In this document: positions 1-10,240 of the stretch, piece by piece
How positions within the stretch are numbered: position 1 is the stretch's first letter
Layout of the letters: the number at the start of each line of letters is the position of its first letter
Assembly: GCA_029215795.1 (NCBI GenBank)
Contig: JARDYH010000002.1
Location: forward strand, 272,746,310-272,810,309
Source: Anniella stebbinsi
Taxonomy: Eukaryota > Chordata > Lepidosauria > Squamata > Anniellidae
DNA: 64,000 bases
Direction: 5' to 3'
Notes under the pieces: generated by a model
Seen by the model: the letters and a program-made list of their open reading frames with translations, nothing else
Databases searched by the model: none
What the model was told of the DNA's origin: nothing
Program-made: the position numbers and the translations under genes

Positions 1-1059
1 GTTTTGTAACCAAATGGAATTGACAGGAGCATAAAGGAATTGATGGGGCACAGTGCCCCATTGGATATGGGGGGTGATTTTCATCTGGATCATATCTGGG
101 GAGGGAAGGTTTAAATCTCTCTTCCATACCAGCTGTGGTCCTAATGAAAATTGGTCCTCCTGCACCTTGTGTTTAATATTTTTAAAAACTCAGATGTGGT
201 TGTCAATTACACCATTAATGTAACATCCAGTCTTGACTTCCGAAGGGACTCATCTATGTGATGATACCCACCCAAAGAAGGGGCTGTGAGGAAACCAACT
301 GGATTGGCAAGGAAGCCTCTTAACAACATGTAGTTCTCCAAGATGGGCACACAGGGCTATTCCATTTCATTCTCACAACAACATTGTGACAGAAGTTTGG
401 CAGAAAGGTAACAACCTGACCGTATGAGTTTCGTAGCAGTGTAAATATCTGTACACAAACCAGCCTCATCCATGTTAAATCTATGATCCATTATAGCACA
501 CAGTTTCTCAGTTTAGGCAGGTCACTTTATTCTCATTTTAGAAAAAGAGATGTTGAAATAGCTTTTGCTTTCCTTACACTTCCCCTAAAATATTGCATAG
601 TAGAGTGGTTTGTTTTCAAAATCAGAAGTTGTGGTTGGAATTACTTTGTCCTTCAGAAACTGTACATTTCCAAATATATTTCCCTAATTTCCCACCTCAC
701 CCCCAACAGTCAGCCAGCATGCTGTGAGCACTAAAAGGTGAAAATGTAGGAGGTTGGGCCCAGTTTATGTTATCAGTAGAATTGACTAGTTAAGGTCTCT
801 CTCTCACACACACACCAGACTCTACCACTTCAGGCTGGAACGTTTACATATTGATGGTTCCCCAACAAAAAGCTCCCCTGCCCATAGAAAAACAGCATGT
901 CAGGGAGAAAGCTAGGCTGAACCCTTCTATTGAGATGCTAGTATTCTGTGTGCAGAGTATTTGTTTTGCTTTTTTATTTAAAAACTCAACCCTCTCACCT
1001 GTAACCTCAAAAAGATGTCCGAGGTAATTTTGCTGGTAAGCTTTCAACACATTCCTAAT

Positions 1060-1094
<35 letters not shown>

Positions 1095-1695
1095 CTACAA
1101 GGGGATTTGTTTACCTGATATTCTCATTGAAGTTTTGAGAGTCAATATTTCCCAGCCCCACTGAGCTTGGGTTACCATCCCTCCTTTTAGTACAATGAGG
1201 CAGCCCTCAAAATATATGCAAGGAAAGTTCTCCAGGGTGGGAGAATAGCCCGAGGGAAACAGGTGTGGGCTTTCATTTGGAGGAGATTGACTTTCCTTTT
1301 TATGTTTAAGACAGGTTTCAGCTGCTTTGTTCTGTAACAGCCTTGCCTTCCTGGTACACAACAACAGATTCCCTATTTTGTTTTCATCACACTCTCTGAC
1401 AACAGACAAGTTTGTATTAGGTTCACTAGATAAAAGCTTCCCATCTCCTGCTGTTTCTAGGAAATAGAAGTGGCTCCCCATACTTGATGATTGGAGCAGC
1501 TCTGCAGTAGCAACTCTGGATAAAAATACCAGGCCTTTCTTTTGGCTTACCACATCACCATAACCTTGAGAGGATGACTTAACAAGGAAGTATTCCAAAT
1601 TACATGGTCACTTTTGGTATGTTAACAGTAGGGCATGTATACCACAATTTGAAATGCTCACATGGCTCACAATGACACTAATGGTGTACACAGAA
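1..1695. other. No recognised feature apart from a GT microsatellite
   Basis: AT-rich sequence without a convincing exon, RNA gene or identifiable repeat. A reverse-strand frame of 167 codons at 1095-1598 has no motif or low-complexity signature that I recognise, and I treat it as chance. Confidence 0.5.
1062..1093. repeat. (GT)n microsatellite
   Basis: An uninterrupted GT dinucleotide run. The surrounding 1-1695 shows no recognisable gene or mobile element: the open frames there are short and have no protein motif that I recognise. Confidence 0.9.
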
Positions 1696-1746
1696 ACCTG
1701 CAGAGGCTGCCTTTCTGGATGGGGCTACAATCCCTCTGAAAGACTG

Positions 1747-2876
1747 TGGCCATTTCTACACCAGGCTGTTTGCCTGGGATGGCCCCTGGCTGGTCCCTGT
1801 GCACCGATGGTGTGTATTAGGTAGGGGTATGCACTGGATCGGGTCCAATCCACAATCCGAATCTGATCCAGGGGAAATTGGATACAATTATCCGATTTCT
1901 GATCTCACTGCTGGATCGTTCCGATCCAGATTGGATGGATCGGAGGATCGGAAGGCGCCCGCCGCCACTTCCATTGGCGGGCGCCAGCGGGTGGCCGCTG
2001 ATGGAAGCGGACAGCAGGGGGGGGGCTTCCCTGGCGGGGCTGTCTGCTTCCATTGGCGGGTGCCAGCAGGTGCCCGCCAATGGAAGCGGACAACGGGGGC
2101 AGGGGGCAGCAGACGGGAGTGAACGGCCATGGAAGGTAGGCAGGGGGCAGGGGGGAGGGGGCCCGTGGCGCGCTTACCTTCCGTGGGGCAAGCCGCGAAG
2201 CCTGCTCGTAGTAGCGGCCAGCGGCGGACGGGAGCGGACGGCCACGGAAGGTAAGCGGGGGGAGGGGGAGGGCGCTTACCCCCCGGGGCCATCTGCTTCC
2301 ATCCGCTGGCGCCCGCGGGCACCAGCGCATGGAAGCAGACAGCCCCGGCGGCGTAAGGAGCGCGGGGGAGGGGGCTTACCTGCCAGGGCCATCCACAGCG
2401 GACGGCCCCTGGGGGGAGGAGAGAGTTAGGCCCCCCTTCACCCACCCACCTGCCACCATTTTTTGCTCATAGACTTGCATTGGGGGAAAGCTTTCTTTCC
2501 CCCAATGCAAGTCTATGGGGGGGGGGGAAATGGCGGCCGATCCAAAAATCGGATGGATCCAAAAATCGGGATCAGATCCAAATTTTTGGATCTGATCCCG
2601 ATCCAAAAATCGATTTTTGGATCGGGATCAGATCTGGTCCAGGGGGCCTCTGATTTTGTCCAATCTGATCTGGGACAAAATTAGAGGTCCCGATCCGGGT
2701 CCCGATCTGATCCGGGGTGTCCATGCACACCCCAGTATTAGGTATTTCCAGTATCGCCCTCCCTCCCTCCCTGTGCACTGATGGTGTGTCTTAGGTACTT
2801 CCGGGATTGCTCTCCCTCCCTTCCTCCCTTCCTTCCTTCCTCCCTCCCTCTACACCCCTATGGTGTAGAAAGGGCC
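1747..2876. mobile_element. MITE with GGCC..TTTCTACACC termini, interrupted
   Basis: The ends are GGCCATTTCTACACC (1748) and the inverted GGTGTAGAAAGGGCC (ending 2876). The insert interrupts an L2 sequence whose intact counterpart is at about 18903-18920. Comparison suggests a target duplication of about 3 bp (TGT/TAT). Its interior is split at 1822-2734 by a later insertion. Related copies are at 7681-8187 and 5775-6037. A short duplication would suit a PIF/Harbinger or CACTA-like origin better than hAT, but that is only inference. Confidence 0.65.
1822..2734. mobile_element. GATCC-rich palindromic element, copy 1 (hAT-like, non-autonomous)
   Basis: Terminal inverted repeats TAGGGGTATGCA at the left and TGCACACCCCA at the right are flanked by a perfect 8-bp direct repeat GTATTAGG (1814-1821 and 2735-2742), which is the hAT-type signature. 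Just inside both ends are runs of degenerate GATCC repeats. The interior is GC-rich and made of hairpins: 2046-2090, 2289-2340, and a perfect one at 2468-2517 with 23-bp arms and a CTTT loop. There is no transposase frame. It lies inside another MITE. Confidence 0.8.
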
Positions 2877-3648
2877 TATGTTTTCAGCTTGGGGCGCTCA
2901 TGGATCCGTCACTCCAAATTACAGCTCAGATAGATGTGATGGCCAGAAGTGCCTGTTATCAGCTTCGGCTGATATGCCAGCTGCACCCCTTCCTAGAGTT
3001 GGAAGACCTAAAGATGGTAGTGCATGCACTGGTAACCTCGAGGCTCGACTTCTGCAATGTGCTCTCTATAGGGCTACCATTGTACCTAGTTCGGAAACTT
3101 CAAGTAGTTCAAAATATGGCAGCCAGGTTTGTCACTGGTACATCTAAGGGTGACCATATCACACCAACATTAAAATCACTCCACTGGCTGCCAATTAGTT
3201 TCTGGGTGAAGTACAAAGTGTTGGTCATTACCTTTAAAGCTCTACATGGTTTAGGACCATGTTATCTGCAGGATCACCTTCTCCCATACAATATGTACTG
3301 CACACTCAGGTCCTCTGAGGAGACCTTACTTCAGTCAGTCAAATCTAGGCAGAGTTATCCAGAGGACCTTTTCTTCTGCCCCCCTTCTACTTTGGAATGG
3401 CCTGCCGGAAGAGATTGATCAACTTAACACTCCCTCCAAGTTTAAGACAGCTATAAAGACTAGTCTCTTCCGGCATGCCTACCAAGATGGATTTTAAACC
3501 TAAGAATTTTAAGATGTCCTAGTTGTTATTTTGATGTTGTATTGGTTGTATAAGCTCTTTTAATTAATTTTATGTATTTGATTTATATTGTACTGTTGTA
3601 TTAATGCTGTTCCCTACTTTGAGCCAAAGGGAGAGGAGGGTAAAAAAT

Positions 3649-3678
3649 ATTATTATTATTATTATTATTATTATCATC
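3649..3678. repeat. (ATT)n tail of the L2 fragment
   Basis: A trinucleotide run at the 3' end of the LINE copy. The same kind of tail ends the copies at 19680 and 35716. Confidence 0.85.
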
Positions 3679-3909
3679 ATCCATTTTAAAGCAATATTGT
3701 AGCTCCTGCCTTGGATGATCCATGCTTGAACAGTAGTCCATGTCTACACCAGAGACCCAATATTCCACTTATCTTTCCAATATCTGAATTGGAACACAAT
3801 ATTTGTTGCAACTTAGAATACACTGCTCTTGTAGCAGGGTAGGCAGACCTTGGCCTTGTGGGTAAGGAGGTCAGAGGAATTGACAGTGGAAACAAATCAG
3901 TTTAGATTT

Positions 3910-4305
3910 CTATGAATCTGACCCTTGGACTCCGCAGCACCTCGGTTTTTCCTGAGTCAAATGCTTTCCACGGACTTGTGGACATTTTCTTTTTTTACTT
4001 TCCAGAATTTTATGCAAATTTAGTTGTAGAAAATGCATAAAATAAAATAAAATAAAAAACACTGGTTGAAAATGCCCATTTCCCCCAGAGCTTAAAGCAC
4101 AAAAATGTACATGGGGGGTGGGGGGTGGGGGGTGATTTGTGCATTTGGGAGGGATTTGCACATTTTCACAAGGAGCGAATTTGTACAAATTCGGGATATT
4201 AGTGGGGGAAATCTGATTCCACCAATGATCAGATGATGGAACAAAACACGCTTGATTATCAGCAAAATGCAGACGAAATGGATTTTACAAAATACATGCA
4301 TCCCT
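3910..4305. mobile_element. AT-rich dispersed repeat, copy 1
   Basis: Homologous, in the same orientation, to 19737-20090. Shared blocks include a CCACGGACTTG/CCGTGGACTTG segment, a G-run after a CAC-rich block (4110-4135 versus 19937-19948), and a final GATCTGATTCCA-like block. The right end (ACATGCATCCCT) resembles the TGTACATCCCTA end of the second copy. No protein frame is present. It probably shares termini with the TAGGGRTGTGCA elements. Confidence 0.5.
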
Positions 4306-5552
4306 TCTTGTGGGATCTACGATATTTTTTTCCCTAGAATCTCACAAACCAGCCCCAGACTCTCGGGAACTCAGGAATTTGTTTTGAGTATCAGAACTGA
4401 ACAGACATCGACTTTGCTGCATTCTAAGAGTGTACGTAGAGGGGGAGGGGAGGAATCATTTTTTTGCTGCTATTCTTAAACATTTTGGAGTCAGAAATCC
4501 TTGCTGATCTACTGCAAATCACCTGAAGATCTGCCAGTAGATCTAGATCTACCTCCTGTTTACCCATGTCTTATACTACTACTACTACTAATAATAATAA
4601 TAATAATAGCAACTGCCCACACTTTAGAATATTCCAAATATTTGACATATATCACCTCACAGAATAGTTGCTTAATTAAGGCCGCCTTATATACTTTGGT
4701 AGAATGTCAGGAAATAATAATATTAATAAGCTTGTGGCAGACATGAGATTTAGTTTAGAGGTTCATCTAGTTGGGGAACTCTAGGAATTGGTGAAGTCAC
4801 CACCGTCTGTGCCGCACTCCAAGCAGCCTGCATGCATGTCAAGCTGCTGGGCAGTCTGCCAGTGCCAGACCATTTACTCCTATAATTTTGTGTAAATAGC
4901 CCCTTTGCAGCTGCCATTTATGCAAATGGCCCTTTACGAAAAAAGACCAAGCCACCATTTTTATGTGAGGGAGCAGGGGATCTCTGCACTTGCCCAACCT
5001 TGGCATGCACTGAGTCAGGCAAGTGCTCTGGACTGGTATCCGAGAGGCCAAGACAGTGAGCCCCAGCTAGATCTAGCTTTCTGTAGTAGAAGCCACTTTA
5101 TATGCAGAAGCCAGATATAGCAAATGTTCTCTATAGATGGCAGAGAAGACTTGCTATTTAGCTTATACTCATGTAGTTTATTCACATTGCAAAGTATAGT
5201 CCAGGCTGTCTTTTGTTTTCCTTGTATACAATGCTAAGGCGAAAAAGATAACTGAGCAATTAGATAATTAAATTTATCAGATTAATTTATATGATTATAA
5301 ATTGACAACCTTGACTCTCTTATACCAGCAACAGACAATTGCTGAGAAACTTTCCAAAAGAAAATGTACAGCTAAACTTCTTTAAATTAGTTTATGATTA
5401 AATTGACAAATAGCATTAACGATATCATCCTAAAATGGTTTCAAATGGAACAAAGTGCTTTTAAACTCACTGGAGTACAATCAGGTCTGAATTTAGAATT
5501 GGAATGGGGAGGAAATGAGACATATTAAAATGATTGTTTTGGAAAATAGCAC
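4306..5552. other. No recognised feature
   Basis: Unassigned AT-rich sequence with a short CTA/ATA trinucleotide run at about 4575-4607. The small open frames lack recognisable domains. Confidence 0.5.
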
Positions 5553-5768
5553 CAATTGATTGATTGATGGCATTTATATCCCCCTTTTTTCTTCCAAGGA
5601 ACCCAAGGTGACATACATAATCCTCCTCTCCATTTTATCCTTACAACAACAACCCAGGAGGTAGGTTGGACTAAGAGTCTGTGACTAGCCCAAAGTTATC
5701 CAGTGAGCTTCCATGGCCAAGTGGAGATTAGAACCCGGATCTCCCAACTTCTAGCCCAATGCAATAGG
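5553..5768 (-). mobile_element. MIR/CORE-like tRNA-derived SINE
   Basis: Read on the reverse strand, the sequence has a B-box-like GATCCGGGTTCTAAT (about 5729-5745), then a core with GACTTTGGGCTAGTCAC-like text, a TTGTTGTAAGGATAAAATGG block, and a tail ending in ATAAATGCCATCAATCAATC. This order matches vertebrate MIR/CORE SINEs with an L2-type 3' end. The A-box end is eroded. Confidence 0.75.
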
Positions 5769-5774
5769 CCCCAC

Positions 5775-6037
5775 CCACCCCGCCATCACAGGGATGGCAA
5801 AAATGCTGCCCCCCACCCCTGAAGGGCACAAAGCCTCCCCACACAGCTCCAGGCCCAGCCCCACTACCAGGATGGTCCCAGGACCACAGAAAAAATGGGG
5901 AAATCCACTCTCCAGATATCCCAGGGAAAGTCCCTGGTTGCCCCTGGTTGCCCCCAGGGATCCCTTGTGGATCATTTAGATGCACAGGGATGACCTTGAG
6001 ATGACCTCAGGAAAAAAGGCTGGTGTAGACAAAGTCC
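5775..6037. mobile_element. MITE fragment related to 7681-8187
   Basis: The right half matches the other copy: GGGATCCCTTGTGGATCATTT then GATGCACAGGGATGACC (about 5958-5998), and an end reading GGTGTAGACAAAGTCC. The left terminus is missing or obscured next to the SINE. No coding capacity. Confidence 0.6.
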
Positions 6038-6124
6038 AAGAGTCCTGTTCTTTCTTACACATTGACTTATTCATGACCATCTCAGTTTGCATTTTTCACT
6101 TTTATTTTACTTCTCTGGAAATGA

Positions 6125-6245
6125 TTAGCTCAAGCTGCCAACAAATACCCACTTACCTGGGAGTAAGCCCTCAGTGGGACATACTTCTGAGTAGACCTGT
6201 ATAAGTTTGCACAGTAAATCTCATTGACTTGCAGGATGAGATCAA
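6125..6245. mobile_element. Small palindromic MITE fragment (ACTCAGAAGTAAGTCCC type)
   Basis: It contains CTTACCTGGGAGTAAGCCC followed by a GTGGGACATACTTCTGAGTAGAC block, which are near-inverted copies of one another. A second copy is at 58997-59090. A typical short reptilian MITE structure. Confidence 0.55.
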
Positions 6246-7680
6246 CAGGTCAAATTGGGCTGAACTTGAGTTTTCACCACTCAGTCGACTAGAGGAAACT
6301 TTCAAAACATGTTCTAACTTTGTTCCCCAGCCTGCACTAACACACTCACATGACGATGCTTACGTAAGTTGAATATAATCATATTAATGCAAAGAAGTTG
6401 GGTGATTTAGCTTTTAGCAGATATGAAAGGCAACCTTGATCACAAGCAAGATGTTCAAACAACGTCTGTCAAACATCTGCATATGTTTTTTTTTTAAAAA
6501 AAAAAAGACGTTAAAAAATGCGCAGAATAATAACTTGGTAGAATCCTGTCACTTGAAGTTCCACCGTCAAATGTAGGCATTTGCATCAGATCAACGTGTC
6601 TTTGAAAGGCGAGATCTGCCATCTGGCACATTTGCTAAAACAGCGTCAGATAATTAAAACTCATCCCTACCAAATGTGACATGTGTTGGGATGGAGCTCT
6701 AAACTTCTGCTTTCTTACAGATTTGCAAAACAAATGAGGGAAATTTTCAACCTTTTGATACATAGATGCTGTTGAATGCAACTTCAAAGCGGGTTTGTCT
6801 GACAGCAAGGTGTTGAGATGAAGAAAGAAAAGGGGGGGGGAATAACCACCCACAGCACATAAACAAAAAATGGCTCCAAGTTCAAAATGTGTGCAGAATA
6901 AACTAAAGGCCCATTAGCTTACAAACTCGTATGCATATATTGTTCAATTGAAATATGGTGCTGGTATTGAAATCACTATTTAGAGGATTGGAGCCAGTTG
7001 GTTTATTACTAGCACTATCCTCTGTCAGCTAACTGAGGCTCCTTGAAGAAGAGCTGTGTGGGGGAATGGACAGGAGCGATGCTACACCCAGTCTCCCAGA
7101 ATGGATTTTCAGCATCCGAATGTTGTAGCTTAAGCCCCTTCTTCACACGCCTACATATGCCTCCTTTGCATTGCTCATTTAAAAAAAACAAAATCAGACA
7201 GAGGATCTGTAACTGTGTTATCTCCTCTTCTCCTCCATCTGCCTCTGTCTTGCCCTGCTCTTTTTTCTCTCTCTCTCCCAGCCCCCCACCCCCCCACCCG
7301 TATTATGTTGGTATTGAAATCTGCCACTGCATCACAGAGAGGGTGAGGGCTTGTGGTGGCTACAAAGTATGCGTGCCCATGCATCCATGGGGCTTGAAAA
7401 ACTCATTGCTTTAACAATGGCACTACAATTTCTCAGCGAATGTGATTCTATTGAATGTGGGCACCGACTCAGAATGGATTGGGATTATGTTTCTCATGAA
7501 AGAAAGGCATTGTTCCTCATTAAGTGTTAATTAGCGTACCTGGAAAGTCAATATCTAGTCACCTGTGCATGCGTTCTGAATAGGTCACTTCATATCCGGT
7601 GCATATTCGGCACTGCATAGAAATGTGACAGACGTAATGTTAGTTTAATAGTCATGAGGAAACTCTGACACATAGGCTTA
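6246..7680. other. No recognised gene; simple sequence only
   Basis: It holds a T/A homopolymer block at 6487-6507 and a pyrimidine-rich stretch at about 7215-7300. No exon, RNA gene or clear mobile element was recognised. Confidence 0.5.
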
Positions 7681-8187
7681 GACCCTTTCTACACCTAGGA
7701 GTGTAGAGGGAGGGCCTGGGGACAATCCTGGATGTACCTGTTTCCGGGATCGTCCTCATTGTTCTGTACAGGAAGTGCAACACCCTGGCTTCCTCCTGGG
7801 ACAAAGCACAGTCACGCGGCCACCATTTTATTTTATTTTGGCAGCAGCCCTGAAGAGCATTCTTGCGAACCACTGGAAAGGCAAGTAAAAAAAAAAATCC
7901 TCCCCGATATCGAGGCCCCTCCCCGCCATCCTGGGGATGATGGACTTGCTTTCCCCTCCTCCATGATGGGCATGGAGCCGCCCTGCATGGCTCCATGCCT
8001 GTTTCTGGTGCTGTGCTTACTCAGGAGGTTCCCAGGACAGTGGAAAATTGGGTTTTCCCAGGGATCCCTTATCCCTGGGAAAACCCGTGCCCATCTCCCC
8101 CCACCCCCGGGAGTCCCTGTGCATCATTTGCATGCACAGGGATGGCCCAGGGGCAATCGCTCAAAAAATGGCCAGTGCAGAAATGGC
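7681..8187. mobile_element. MITE with TTTCTACACC-type termini
   Basis: The left end is GACCCTTTCTACACC and the right end GGCCAGTGCAGAAATGGC, which are imperfect inverted repeats. The interior carries CCCTGTGCATCATTTGCATGCACAGGG (a short palindrome at 8113-8139), shared with the fragment at 5775-6037. The 160-codon open frame at 7732-8214 lies inside this repeat and is not a gene. Confidence 0.65.
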
Positions 8188-8356
8188 TTTAATCTGCTCT
8201 GTGCGGCTCCCTAATCTGGCCATGTGACTGTTCCTCATGAGAATGCCCCAAATCATAGCCCCGCCCCTTCCCACACAATGCTTCACTCAACACTCACTTT
8301 TCATGATCCGAGAACGTTCAAGGAGCAGCTTTGTCTGTGTGTGAGTGTAATTTAGA

Positions 8357-8544
8357 GGGGTTGTAGTTCAGTGGTAGAGCCTTCGCATGCAGAAGGTCCC
8401 AGGTCCAATCCACAGCATCTCCAGGGAGGGTTAGAAATGAATCCTGCCTGAAATCCTGGAGAGCCACTGCCAGTCAGTGTCGGCAACACTGGACTAGATG
8501 GACCAAGGATCTGACTTCTTATAAGGCAATTTCCTTTGTTCCTA
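8357..8544 (+). mobile_element. tRNA-derived SINE, squamate type
   Basis: It starts GGGGTTGTAG. An RNA polymerase III A box (TAGTTCAGTGG, 8364-8374) and a B box (GGTCCAATCC, 8402-8411) have tRNA-like spacing. After the tRNA part come the unrelated body (CTGGAGAGCCACTGCCAGTC, then ACTGGACTAGATGGACCAA) and the end TTTCCTTTGTTCCTA. This order is that of the common squamate tRNA SINE. It is a retroposon, not a functional tRNA gene. Reverse-strand relatives are at 13328-13478 and 13575-13672. Confidence 0.85.
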
Positions 8545-8633
8545 ACATCAAGTCTGCCACATTTCTATGCATTTCTGACACTTTACATTTTGTTGCCTGT
8601 TAGCTTACTGTTTGCAGCCTTTTTCTCTGTCAC

Positions 8634-8674
8634 ACACCACACACACACACATGCACGCACGCACACACACACAC
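8634..8674. repeat. (CA)n microsatellite
   Basis: CA dinucleotide run with a few GC interruptions. Confidence 0.9.
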
Positions 8675-8686
8675 TGATTATGGATA

Positions 8687-8939
8687 GGATCCAATGATGC
8701 TCTACCACTAGTGGTGAGCACTGCCAGTTCCCAGTGCATGTACAGCTAGTCCTTGTGGCGACAGCCTTCCGGAAGGTTATGCCTTCTGTTTCTGTTAGTT
8801 TGGGGGCTTCCCCTTAGAAGCACTATATCGCTGCCACCAGTGGTTGGAGCCGCATGCAGACATCACTGCCACCAGTGCCAGCCTTGAGCACAATGAGAAC
8901 TGGTGGTGCTCACTGCTAGCAGTAGGGCAGTGTTGGATC
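8687..8939. mobile_element. Palindromic MITE
   Basis: Left arm GGATCCAATGATGCTCTACC followed by ACTAGTGGTGAGCACTGCC. The right arm is its imperfect reverse complement, with TGGTGCTCACTGCTAGCAGT and then GGGCAGTGTTGGATC. No coding sequence. Target duplication not resolved. Confidence 0.6.
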
Positions 8940-9004
8940 ATACCCAATATATGGAATCTGTTTACTGCAAATGCTTCATTTATCTAGCAATTAGGGCTCT
9001 AGTG

Positions 9005-9325
9005 TAGGCTGACCATTATGAAAAGGAGGACAGGGCTCATGTAACTTTAACAGTTGTAGAGAAAGGGGTATTTCAGCTGGCGTCATTTGTATGCAATTCA
9101 TACCTGGTGAAATCCCCTCTTCATTACAACAGTTAAAGCTGCAGGGGCCATGCCCTCTTTTGTATCTGGTCACTCTAGTATAATGCATGCAACTTTAATT
9201 GCTGTGATGAAGAGGAGATTTCACCAGGAACTAATTGCATACAAATGATGCCGGCTGAAATTCCCTTTTCTCTGCAACAGTTAAAGTTACATGAGCCCTG
9301 TCCTCCTTTTCATATGGTCAGCCTA
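9005..9325. mobile_element. Palindromic hAT-like MITE, TAGGCTGACC family, copy A
   Basis: The ends TAGGCTGACCATTATG and CATATGGTCAGCCTA are inverted repeats continuing into long arms (AAAAGGAGGACAGGGCTCAT on the left, its reverse complement on the right). The flanks are a perfect 8-bp direct repeat CTCTAGTG (8997-9004 and 9326-9333). Almost the whole 321 bp is one palindrome. Family members are at 37719-38000, 48111-48340 and 50264-50583. Confidence 0.9.
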
Positions 9326-9344
9326 CTCTAGTGCATGTAAACTT

Positions 9345-9680
9345 ATGCTATAATAATAATAACCTCATCAACATAGCAATACCTAATGACAAAACAGTTG
9401 TTGCAAAGGAAAAAGAAAAGAGAGAAAAATATACACCAGTGGCTATTGAAGTTAAAGAACTATGGCAACAGCAAAAGGTCACAATTATTCCGTTAGTCTC
9501 ATCAGTCACCGACATCACACCAAACATTATATAGAAAACCTTCAGAAAATGGGCCTACCAAAATACATCCACCCAACATCCAGAAAGCAGTCATAGTTAA
9601 AACATGCTCAACAGTCAGGAAATTCCTGAATCAGTAAAAGACAGCATGACTTAGCAAAGCCCATCATGTTCGCCTAGAAG
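9345..9680 (+). pseudogene. Decayed LINE C-terminal fragment, possibly R4/Dong-like
   Basis: The frame 9331-9534 reads INIAIPNDKTVVAKEKEKREKY, then ELWQQQKVTIIPLV. After frame shifts the sequence continues as YIHP, NIQKAVI and TVRKFLNQ-like text to about 9645. From memory this layout resembles the domain after the reverse transcriptase in some LINEs with a restriction-like endonuclease. The D and K residues of IPNDKTVVAKEK would fit, but this is not verified. It has stops and shifts and no polymerase domain. An alternative is another LINE clade. Confidence 0.35.
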
Positions 9681-10240
9681 AACCACCACAAGTGAGAAAA
9701 GAAAAAAAATCCTTAAAATTTCACAGAATAATGATGTTTTGGGGCAAAAAATAACAAGAACTAAAAGCTCCACCTGACAATAATATGGCTCTCCTCTATT
9801 TGCTTAGTTCATTACCTAGGCTCCTACTTAGACAATGGAAGCAAAATTTGAGGCAAAATTTGGAATTTCAGGTGAGACGTCAGCGGAATCCAATCAAACA
9901 TTCATTAAAGCTAGCAACATTTCTCATGGTGTTGCACACATCCTCCATTGTGATCTTCTTCATGATACATATATGGTTCTGTAACCCTCTGTGAGCAATA
10001 AGAAATTGCACTAAGTAGCCCAATCCACACACCCAAAAAACAAGACTTTGAAATGAGCAGTAGCAAACTCAGATATGTTCATAAATATAGTTAACAAAGA
10101 ATTATATTTCTTTCATAAAGAAATTTGACAAACAAAACAATGGAAATATAATGCCAAATTGGATACAAAAACAGAAACAAATTTTCAGCTAAGTGATAAA
10201 ATAATATAAATGTACAAGTGTTTTACATGCTAATATATAT

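Larger units (their letters stand above)
1696..3680 (+). mobile_element. 5'-truncated L2/CR1-clade LINE fragment, interrupted by nested insertions
   Basis: The segments 1696-1746 and 2877-3680 align with the end of the long LINE at 16260-19735 (around 18875-19735). The frame at 2807-3418 carries the C-terminal part of the reverse-transcriptase ORF (DPSLQITAQID, VVHALVTSRLDFCN, LKSLHWLPI, KYKVLVITFKALHGLGP). It then runs out of frame through WNGLPEE-like sequence and ends in an ATT tail at 3649-3678. The body is split between 1746 and 2877 by a MITE that itself contains a GATCC-rich element. It is a dead copy with no catalytic domain. The family is clear from internal comparison; the exact L2 versus CR1 name is inferred. 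Confidence 0.85.

Noticed and set aside
1095..1598. 167-codon reverse-strand open frame
   Set aside because: No recognisable domain, no splice or promoter context, and nothing related elsewhere in the window.
1878..2445. Long overlapping open frames on both strands
   Set aside because: Same explanation: GC-rich modules of GATCC-rich copy 1. No domain and no conserved start.
8357..8430. Candidate functional tRNA gene with A and B boxes
   Set aside because: The 3' half does not fold as a tRNA acceptor stem and runs into the SINE body; related fragments exist elsewhere.
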